A stretch of 64,000 nucleotides of DNA, from contig OU015655.1 in the NCBI GenBank assembly GCA_907165275.2, positions 11,916,501 to 11,980,500 on the forward strand. The letters are read 5' to 3'. The translations under genes and the position numbers were made by a program. The DNA is from Zygaena filipendulae. Lineage: Eukaryota; Arthropoda; Insecta; Lepidoptera; Zygaenidae. Below the pieces are notes generated by a model. It saw nothing but the letters and a program-made list of their open reading frames with translations. It had not been told where the DNA came from and did no database searches. Of this stretch, positions 53,418 through 61,859 are shown piece by piece. Position 1 is the first letter of the stretch. Every line of letters begins with the position of its first letter.

Positions 53418-54214
53418 AAAGCCAAGAGATATAATGTCTTGCTTTCGGTAAGGTTTACATGACATATAATTCGGCATTGTCGAGCATGTGGTGTGAAAAA
53501 ATTATTTATCCATAATGGATGTCAGTGCAGGTTGCGAATGCGAAATAATATAATTTTATTATTCAGTTATCACACCCAAACTAAGCAGCATATTAGGTAC
53601 TAGGAACCAGACAAGTCACATAATATATTGTAATAGTTATTTTAATGCAACTTTTGCATAATAAGGGGTATTAACACGAATGTGGGTTCGTGTGAGTGTT
53701 CGAATGAGTGTTTAAATACCTTATTATATACGGTTGCATACAAGTCTTTATCTACAATTCTACACCCATATTAATCTTCTTTTAAAGGTTCTGAAATAGC
53801 ACAACTTCAGAAAATGATGACCTACTCTTTGATATTTTCCAATTCATAAAATTTTGGTACCTAAACCTTTTACATTCATTTTTTTTTTCTCGACTTTTCT
53901 GGTAATAATTGTTTAGAAATGTCCTTTGTTGCTATGAGTTTATTTTTTAATACGGAGTTTTGGTAGTGAAACAAACGCGCGTGTAGGACAATGTTCTTTT
54001 TTCTTAAAAGATACCATGGATTCGATTCAGTACAACATTATATCACTCGTTTGAATAATAATGGTTACTATTACACTTGTGTTTCAATGTTGGTAATAAG
54101 CTACTTAACTGTTTTAGAAACTTTTATAGAGGATTTTTAGCATGGGTGTAGATAAATAGATATTTAAGATACATATTAAACACCAACGTTCATCATAAAA
54201 TTAATTAATATTAC
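53418..54214. other. Non-coding stretch
   Basis: Nothing recognised. Confidence 0.35.
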
Positions 54215-54290
54215 CCACCTGGACTCGGGGATCGACACCTGGCGTGACAGCCTGCTAACTACTAACTACGCCATCGGAGAAACCTTTGAA
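54215..54290 (-). mobile_element. SINE head, degraded
   Basis: Minus strand GATGGCGTAGTTAGTAG (A-box-like) and CCAGGTGTCGATCCCCGAG (B-box-like). Confidence 0.5.
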
Positions 54291-54459
54291 AATAAAATCT
54301 TTTATTCGAAGTTGGAAGCTTCCGCATTTGACGCTGCGTTAGATTTCTGACGAGGTTCTGTAAGTTGTCGCACTTTTCTAAAGCGCGATTCAGAAAATTC
54401 AACAGCATGGCCTGACGTCTAGTGGTAACATTTCAATATGATAGATAGCACAAATGGTT

Positions 54460-55025
54460 TTACAACGTGTTATATTGAATCGATTGTAAACTAGAAAGTA
54501 GTTTGTTCATAATCGACTTCCGAATCGATCGCACCATGTTTTAATATAGGTTATTTTTTTTACTAGCCTTGTCTAAATTGTTTATAATCCAATATTTGGC
54601 GCGTACGCCGCCCGTAAAAAAAAAAATCGAATCGGTCATTAACACGTAGGCGCGGGTATAGCGCTTGAAATTTCATAGATAGGTCACCTCCAAGCTAATG
54701 TTAAATAACTTTTACCGCCGCACTCAGAGTCGACTTTAATGATTACTTAGTTAAGTATAGATTTTTAAAACAAAACTGCCGCAATGAGAGACGTTCAGTA
54801 AATTAATGTTATTTGGCATTTAACTAACTAAGTTACATCTCATTAAATGCCAAATAACATTAATTTACTGAACGTCTCTCATTGCGGCAGTTTTGTTTTA
54901 AAAATCTATACTTAACTAAGTAATCATTAAAGTCGACTCTGAGTGCGGTGGTTAGACTATTATTTTTTTCGACATAATTAATATTTGTGTCATATTATTG
55001 TTATTTTTTTTTAATAGGGTTTTTA
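54460..55025. repeat. MITE family C, split by a hairpin element
   Basis: TACAACGTGTTATATTGAAT, CGACTTCCGAATCGATCGCA, TTGGCGCGTACGCCGCCCG and ATAGATAGGTCACCTCC lie left of 54,715. GACTATTATTTTTTTCGACA lies right of 54,954. Comparison with 32,154-32,510 shows the two parts were once contiguous. Confidence 0.7.
54715..54951. mobile_element. 237-bp near-perfect hairpin MITE with TTA target sites
   Basis: Arms of about 107 bp start CCGCCGCACTCAGAGTCGAC and end GTCGACTCTGAGTGCGGTGG. The loop is about 22 nt (AACTAACTAAGTTACATCTC). It is flanked by TTA at 54,712-54,714 and 54,952-54,954. A TTA/TAA duplication fits PIF/Harbinger-mobilised MITEs. Confidence 0.8.
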
Positions 55026-56914
55026 GCTTGAGAGTCGTTAACTTAGCTGTAAAAAATATAACTGTCAAAATTTTGTTAGAATTATCAACAATTTAGTTTT
55101 TAATCAGTATATCCTCAAATACTTTACGCATCCTGTATAGGTACCTATGTAACTATAGTTAAAAAAAATGAAGTTGGAATGGAGTTGGTCGATAATTATG
55201 AGAAACATAACTTGCATTGATGATGACACCAAGAATGGTGAATGAACATAAATCATACTCAATAAGGATGTAAGAAACATGACTTGATGCAGTAACATTG
55301 GATGTGGCATTTCTGTTATCATGATTATTAGTAACAAAGACATTATAAGAGAATAGACGAACAATACAAACTTTTACTATGCAACCCACGTCAGTCCATC
55401 TTTGCAGGATTGTTTAAAAAAATTTAAAAACTAATCACATCGTTGCAACGCAATCAAATATCACCACAAAGTACATTTCAAATAGCCAATCACATCGCTT
55501 TCCGTCCAGTGGTATCTATAGACTATAGTCTCTGCTAGCCAACAGCATTTTGTTAGTATGAGATCATTTGACCGCTGCGTAGTTCAAGGGGAAAGCTTAG
55601 CGGCCGAGCATATTGTCATTGTTTTCTCTTTAAATATCTTTGATTAGTAAATTTTGAGATTCCCTCGCGACCTTTGTATGAAATATACCTAGTTCTAGTT
55701 TGATATCTCAAAAGAAGGCAAGAATCTCGACATTACATATATGTAGATGTACAGCTGAATTTCTTTAGTAAACAATAATGAGAACCTTTAAATAAATACT
55801 GTTCATAACCATCTGAACAGTCCTAAACTAAAATCAATACACATTTGTTTATACAATTCCTTAGCTAACCAAGTGATTTCCAAATCGCTGGGTGCACAAA
55901 CTTCCTTTTTTAATACATAGATGAGTAAAAAAGGGGTCTTTTGTAAATTCAAATAAGTGAATTTTTTTATTGAACTGCTGTTCATTTTGATTTAGATTCA
56001 TGGAAAGCAGTATTTCTTTTTTTTTTGCAACCGAGGGACCAACGAATGGACAGATAGACTGTAGATTTTGTCAATCGATTTTCTATGCATTGGGGATCGG
56101 TTGCGTAATGCGTACCTAGTCAAGGCGCGATAGTCACTTTAGGGCCAGAAGTCATTTATCGTCACTGCGCTTGCGAATGCGCGAAAAAGCAGTTTGTAAA
56201 TACAGCGTACCTAACAGCAAAACGCGCAAGATTAAAATCAGTGGCTTTGCACAAAATCTAAGCTAACTACGAGTAAACTTACGTTTTTTTTTCCAATAAA
56301 TAAAGTTTTAAAGTACAAACTGTTAAGTTCAGTCGATAATAAGAATTGAAATCGCTGAGATATTAAGTTTTTTCTTCCCCATGTCAAAAAGCAAATACGC
56401 AGTTTTTAAAAGTTGCTCTTGCGCGGATTCGCACGCGCATCGACGTTATAGGTATAACCTATTATGTAACGCATAAAAACTGAGAACCTCCTTTTGAAGT
56501 CGGTAAAAAATGCCGTCTTGTTTTATTCAAGGGAATAATGCCTCATCCATCCAACAATATTTCAGTGTTGCCATTATAACAAACGAAACGAAAGTTACTT
56601 AACACTGCGTCCAAACTCGAGCCAAATACATAAAACACGCAACCTCACCATAATAATTCCGAGTTCTCGAACGCAAAAGCAGGTCACTCGGATAAATATC
56701 GTGGGCGGTTGGTTATCGATATAATCAAAAATAATCGAATAATGTTATTACGTACGATAAAAGTTTTTGATTATTAAAGTTATGATCGATTACGAATTCA
56801 TTGCTTTGGTAACCATGATATAGGTACTCATTAATTTACTGACTTCAACTTCATTCTATTTTAAGATTTGTGTGGAATGCGGTTTCTTATTTTTATTTTT
56901 TTATATCACTACAT
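55026..56914. other. 1.9-kb non-coding stretch
   Basis: No supported gene. The repeat end GAGAACCTCCTTTTGAAGTC GGTAAAAAA lies at 56,481-56,510. Overlapping minus-strand frames at 55,104-55,389 show no motif. Confidence 0.4.
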
Positions 56915-57115
56915 AGTAAGTATAAAACAAAATCGCTTCCCAGTGTCTGCCTGTCCCTATGTATGTTTATATCTTTAAAACTACGCAACGGATTTTCATG
57001 CGGTTTTCACCAATAGATAGAGTAATCAATGAGGAAGGTTTATATCTATATTTCATCCTAGAATTCCCGCGGGAACTCTGAAATTACCTTGGTTGAAACC
57101 GCGGGGGACAGCTAG
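56915..57115 (+). mobile_element. Helitron-like element
   Basis: AGTATAAAACAAAATCGC start region, ACGGATTTTCATGCGGTTTT and CACCAATAGATAGAGTAATC body, then GGTTGAAACCGCGGGGGACA and GCTAG before T. Confidence 0.7.
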
Positions 57116-57533
57116 TTATACATATTTTCAACACTAGCTGATGATTGCTTCTTCTTTCGAGAATTTAATTATATATTTTATTATAATAAAATATTGAATA
57201 TATTATATTTCTAAGGTTATTTTCTTGTGTCTTAATCATTTTAGTTTAATCGATAGGTAATAACTTTTTAGTTGGTATTAGTAAAATGCATCGTTTTTAC
57301 ATTTATTTTATTTTATTTTATATGGTATTAGTTGGTATGAGTAAAACATATCGTTTTTACAATAAATTTATTTTATTTTATACAGGAATATATTTTATTC
57401 AGTGCGCAAACTTTTACAAATTAGGTAAACTTAAAAGAGTTTTAATAAACACCTTTTTTATTTTGATAAGTCTTAGTATAAAAAAGTAAAGTTATCGTGA
57501 ACTAAAGATTTATACTTTACAATTGATTAATTA
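57116..57533. other. AT-rich stretch with a short direct repeat
   Basis: GGTATTAGTAAAATGCATCG TTTTTACA (57,274) recurs as GGTATGAGTAAAACATATCG (57,333) and at 57,840. No gene. Confidence 0.5.
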
Positions 57534-57715
57534 TTGGCTACTCTATCCGCCGCCGCCACCGCTGCGCGCGAAGCACTCGTTCGGCTAGGTATTTACGTGG
57601 GTTACAATGTACCAACAGCTGATCGAGGTCGTTCACCCCGCCGCAACACCCCCGCGTACACCGCATGGCGCGCGCGCCCATTGAAGTTAGATAGTGTCCA
57701 TATTTTGCTAATTTA
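57534..57715. other. GC-rich island
   Basis: About 150 bp of GC-rich sequence (CCGCCGCCGCCACCGCTGCG, CACCCCGCCGCAACACCCCC, CATGGCGCGCGCGCCC) in an AT-rich background. Open on both strands, but no domain recognised. It could be a fragment of a coding exon or of a mobile element. Confidence 0.3.
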
Positions 57716-58413
57716 AAGTCGGATAAGAAAATATAAAAAGTTTTGAACAATTAATAATAATGTGTTCTATTACTGATACTGAACCACCAAATTTTTTTTG
57801 CGCATTGCTTAAAAAATATTCCTGTATGCATGATAAGTTGGTATTAGTAAAACGTATCGTTTTTACATATTTTATTTTTTTGATTTTTATTTAATAAAAC
57901 TTCTTATACGACGCAATGAGATTAGTTTAATGTTTTCAAATGAAACGCTTTTTATTCTAAGACGTTGCACATGTCATGTCAGACGTTTAAAATGTGTTTT
58001 TTTTTTGTTGTTATTTTTGTATTTTTTTTATTGGCACAGTAGGTAGCCACCTGTTTTTGTTAGAGTTGAAGACATTGTTTTTTAGAATTCAACGAGTGCG
58101 CTCAAAAACTTCAGCAGTATTCAGCTTCTAATCTACTTTTTCACTTTTTCGCAAAATATAGGTAGCTGTCTACTTAGAAGTGATACGTTACTTTAATTAT
58201 ATCTACGCACCAAACGTACAAGTAGTCTAGTAGGTACCTACGCCTCGTCTACTTTGACATTGTCAGATATATACGTTCGGGACAATTACATCACATATAG
58301 ATAACATGTAATCGCTAACAAGTAGGTATATTCATTATAATACTGATAATACAAAACTTTAAAAATATAAAAAGAAAAGCATACGCAGTATCTTCTCTGA
58401 ATCGAGTGGGAAC
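57716..58413. other. Upstream region of the MIF gene
   Basis: AT-rich, no clear TATA box or CpG island. GGTATTAGTAAAACGTATCG at 57,840 is the direct repeat noted at 57,274. Confidence 0.35.
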
Positions 58414-58455
58414 ATATGAGAATTACACCAATTCACTGTTTTATTATTCTCATAT
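58414..58455 (+). promoter_or_regulatory. Hairpin just upstream of the MIF start codon
   Basis: ATATGAGAAT (58,414-58,423) is the complement of ATTCTCATAT (58,446-58,455), with a 22-nt loop. It lies 24 bp before the ATG, probably in the 5' UTR. Function is unknown. Confidence 0.45.
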
Positions 58456-58478
58456 TAAATTTGTAACAGTTAATAACT

Positions 58479-60856
58479 ATGCCTTGTTTAAAAATATTAA
58501 CAAATATTCCACAAAGAGAAATCCCAAAGGATTTCGTGAACAAAATCATACCGATTCTATCCAAAGTTGTGAATAAAGAAGAACATGTGAGTTTATTATA
58601 TCTACTAGTTGTGCCCCGCTGTTTCATCCGCGTTAATTTCAGAGTTCCCGCCGGAATTCCGGGATTAAAGTACCCTATACATTCTCTGTACCCCTGACAA
58701 CGTGCATGCCAAATTTCATCGAAATCCGTTCCGCCGTTTTTGCGTGATTGAGTAAACGTATGCGAGGATAAGAGCTCGAAAGCGCATTTTCATCCGACTT
58801 GCTTCAAATTTATCCTCACTGCTCAGCTCCTATGTGTCTTAGCGTTATGTTATATAGCCTATAACCTGCCCAGGAGTATGGACTACAATCGTACCAAGTT
58901 TGATTAAAATCCCTTCAGTGGTTTTTGACCCATGCGTGCACATACAGACAGTCTGACAGACAGACAAAAAAATTACCGATGGCATTTTTGGCATCAGTAT
59001 CGATCACCATTTATCCATCAATATTAATTTTGAATATATTATATTCAATGTACAGAATTGACCTCTCTACAGTTACAAGTATAGAAGATTTAGTGATACG
59101 CCATGTCACTGTTGTTTTTATAACTAATATATATAAATGAATGCTATTTCCCTCAGTCAAGGCATCAGCTGTGAACGGCTGGACCTATTTCGCAAATTCT
59201 TTTTTGTTGTGTTTGTTATTGTAACGAGAAGGTTCTTATGAAGTTTGAAGTCTTACGGGAATCCCGAGACTCACGCGGGTGAAACCGCGGGGCACAGCTA
59301 GTAAATAAATGAAAATGCAACGAAAGTTTATTTACATTTTCTTTTTTATGTATTTTCGAAGTGAAACTCGCGATGATATAAAATTGAATGTAAAATTTTA
59401 TACAAAAAGAATTGTATGTGTTTACTAGCTGTTACTCGCGATAACACCTGCGTTCATTCTGAATTTCCCCCGTGAATCTTAGGTTAGAAAGTATACCTTA
59501 TCCTCTTATGTGCCCCTGATAACGTGTAGGAATTTCGTAATGATCGGTTGAGTAGTTAAGGCGCGAAAGGTTACAAACAAAACTCACATTCGCATTTATT
59601 ATATTAGTAGTTACCTAAGACTTTGTGGAAATTCATAAATTGTTTATTTCTCAGAAATTCATATGCACCATATTGGGTGACTGTCAACTGACATTTGGTG
59701 GTGAAAGCGCGTCGCCTGGTGCCGTGGCCACCCTGGAGTCGATCGGGAACCTCGGACCCAAGGAGAACAAAGTCATCGTTAAGGGCATCTCTGATTTTGT
59801 TCAGAAGGAACTTAAAATACAACCCAACAGGTACGAAAAACGAGTAGGAAAAAAATTTAAGTGCGCAATAATAAGATTAGGCACTGTTGATGTTTGTTTC
59901 TTTTTCTTGTGTGTTGTGCTGAAATAAATGTATTTTCTTCTTCTTCTTCAATAGGTCCGCAGCTCCTGAGGTAGTTGTAGGTTTAATATGATCTTACCAA
60001 AAACGTAGATGTGAAAGAAAAGCAACTCCGTAACAGAAAAATACAGGATACCTTAGTAGGTATTCGGTTAACAGCTTTGTTAGTAAAAGAAGTGAGATCT
60101 AACTCGATACCAAGTTCTTTAGAAATTGCTTGCATCATAGCTCCTGTCGTTAATAAGGTTTCTCTATTGAGTGTAAAGAAAATAACTCAAGGTTAATTTT
60201 CTTTTAAAACAACTGGCACAATAATTAAATTATTATTGTTGACGGAGTGTTTTTCTTTTTGTCGGACATTGTATATTGTTTAAATTGACATGTATATTAC
60301 GCCTTTCTAAGTATTATGAGGTACTAGCCCTTAGAATCGTTTTTTTTTAAATTAATTTAACGCCCGTGGATAAATGTCCTTTAAGCCAGACTTAAACATT
60401 TGACCAAATTACATCTTAGATCTTTATCGATTGTAAAAGGGTGCTGATTAATAACATGAACACTTATATATATACTAGCTGTCCCCCGCGATTTCATCCG
60501 CGGTAATTTCGGAGTTCCCGCGGAGGTTGCGGGAAAAAAGTACTTTATGTCCTTCAGTTCCCGAGGGAATTCCGGCATAAAAACTATCCTATCTTTTAAG
60601 TTGGACCGTATTATAAATGGTTGCAAAATTTTATCAAAATCCATTCAGTAGTTTCGGAGTCCATCGCGGACAAACAACGTGACACGTGATTTATATATAT
60701 TAGATATCGGATCACCTTCAGATGAACTTCTACGATAATATTTTACTGTTTTCGAAAGAAAAGCGTTACATTCCGTTTTTAATTTTCAGGTTCTTCATGA
60801 CGTTGTACGATGTCAACGCTTATGCAGTGGGAATTAACGGAAACACAGTAGCATAA
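58479..60856 (+). CDS. MIF: Macrophage migration inhibitory factor homologue, three exons
   Basis: The exons are 58,479-58,586, 59,655-59,830 and 60,790-60,856 (108+176+67 = 351 nt, 116 codons and stop fill 117 triplets). All junctions are GT-AG: CAT|gtgagt, ctcag|AAA, AACAG|gtacga, ttcag|GTTC. The product starts MPCLKILTNIPQREIPKDF, continues CQLTFGGES and LESIGNLGPKENKV, and ends FFMTLYDVNAYAVGINGNT plus VA. This is the MIF/D-dopachrome tautomerase fold: about 115 residues, catalytic Pro directly after Met, Lys at mature position 32, and the FGG loop. MIF proteins act as trimers, as keto-enol tautomerases and as secreted cytokines without a signal peptide. None is seen here. The Cys-x-x-Cys of vertebrate MIF is replaced by Gly-Ala-Val-Ala. 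Start choice is certain because Pro must follow Met. The introns hold several Helitron-like copies, yet the frame is intact. A candidate AATAAA lies at 61,019. Confidence 0.9.
58605..58757 (-). mobile_element. Helitron-like element in MIF intron 1
   Basis: CTAGTTGTGCCCCGCTG, TTTCATCCGCG, ACCCCTGACAACGTGCATGC, ending TTTTTGCGTGATTGAGTAA. It starts only 18 bp after the exon 1 donor. The TC end is missing. Confidence 0.7.
58758..59000. repeat. Unassigned repeat-like block in MIF intron 1
   Basis: CTTGCTTCAAATTTATCCTC, AACCTGCCCAGGAGTATGG and ACATACAGACAGTCTGACAG look like another short non-autonomous family. I see no second copy in the window. Confidence 0.35.
59125..59301 (+). mobile_element. 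Helitron-like element in MIF intron 1
   Basis: CTAATATATATAAATGAATG start, CTGTGAACGGCTGGACC body, CACGCGGGTGAAACCGCGGG and GCACAGCTAG end, before T. Perfect terminal hairpin. Confidence 0.75.
59425..59611 (-). mobile_element. Helitron-like element in MIF intron 1
   Basis: CTAGCTGTTACTCGCGAT (decayed hairpin), GCCCCTGATAACGTGTAGG, ATGATCGGTTGAGTAGTTAA and TTTATTATATTAGTAG. It ends about 40 bp before the exon 2 acceptor. Confidence 0.7.
59893..59955 (+). mobile_element. LINE 3' tail in MIF intron 2
   Basis: TTGTGTGTTGTGCTGAAATAA then ATGTATTTTC and (TTC)n. This is the complement of 41,786-41,840, in forward orientation, with a different microsatellite tail. Confidence 0.6.
60475..60704 (-). 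mobile_element. Helitron-like element in MIF intron 2
   Basis: CTAGCTGTCCCCCGCGATTT and ATCCGCGG at one end and ATTTATATATATTAGA at the other. The outer bases are A and T. It ends 85 bp before exon 3 and is closest to 16,875-17,092. Confidence 0.8.
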
Positions 60857-61018
60857 GGTTTATTTCTTGCACGTATTCGTTTGATGAATTAAGTTATTTG
60901 ATTACATGGAAATTTCAACAAAATTATTCGAATGTTTGTTAGCCGTTCACAAATAGGTAAATAATAATATAATAATAATAATATAAATACATACAACCAC
61001 GAAGAACAGAGCTATGGT

Positions 61019-61024
61019 AATAAA
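61019..61024 (+). terminator. Candidate MIF polyadenylation signal
   Basis: AATAAA 163 bp after the stop codon, the first canonical hexamer I find. Confidence 0.4.
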
Positions 61025-61759
61025 AATAGAGATCTTAAAAAAAACATTAAAAATTGACTAGGTACGACATACCTACGTACTATTTTTTTTTCTTATATTA
61101 TTTCAATGTAACCTAAAGACTTGATGACACAACCGTAAATCGGAGGTCGTTTTCGAGATTTTATGATAGAAATTAATCAATAAATACTGGCTAATATTTT
61201 CCTGGAAATTTTGGTTTTTTTCTTTTCCCTTTTTACATATTGTAAGAGCAAATATTCCCAATGTCGGGATCCTGAACTATTTATTAAGAGTATCAAAACC
61301 ACGACGCCAAATTAAAAAATTAGTTTTTTTAAATTTATAAAGCTGGGTTTTTTTAATAAGATGTTGTTTATTCAAATTACGAACACTTTTTTGCAGAGGT
61401 AAGGCACAAAATTGATCCAATGGATTTGTTATATGTACTCAGTAAGATTTATCAGTTAAGAATTAAACCTCCTTCATAATGATATATTATGCATCGCACA
61501 TTTGAGCGATTTACTTACGAGTATATTGTATATACAATATTACACGCATGATTTAAAAAAAACTTCTTCACAAAGTTTCGTTTCCTAACTAACCTATTAG
61601 TGTGGAATTTGTGTAAAATTTTCATTTGCGCACTGATAATCTTCTAAGGTTTAATTATTTTTAGTAGTATCCTTCATCGTGTCTTTAATATGAGAAATAC
61701 CACTATTATGCCAAAATATTTATGAAGGTCCTTTAAAAAATTCAAATACATATTGGTAT

Positions 61760-61765
61760 TTTAAT
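61760..61765 (-). terminator. Candidate phosphodiesterase polyadenylation signal
   Basis: ATTAAA on the minus strand, about 95 bp after the stop codon. Confidence 0.35.
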
Positions 61766-61859
61766 CTTTTGCACTCGCTTCCTTACCACCGCAATAAACA
61801 GCTTTTTCGATTTTCACTGTTCAGTTGCCAATTTCATTCATAATATCTGACTGTTTTAC

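Larger units (their letters stand above)
60857..61859. other. Convergent intergenic region
   Basis: About 1 kb between the 3' ends of MIF (+) and the phosphodiesterase (-). It should hold both 3' UTRs. (AAT)n lies at 60,962-60,992. No further gene. Confidence 0.5.

Noticed and set aside
55104..55389. Two overlapping minus-strand frames rich in Met, Ser and Ile
   Set aside because: Simple composition, no motifs, AT-rich context; not supported as coding.
58587..58697. Reading MIF exon 1 through its donor into a 72-codon protein
   Set aside because: The read-through enters a Helitron-like element. Splicing at gtgagt joins the exon in frame to the FGG-containing exon instead.
59604..59822. 72-codon minus-strand frame
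   Set aside because: It is the antisense shadow of MIF exon 2.
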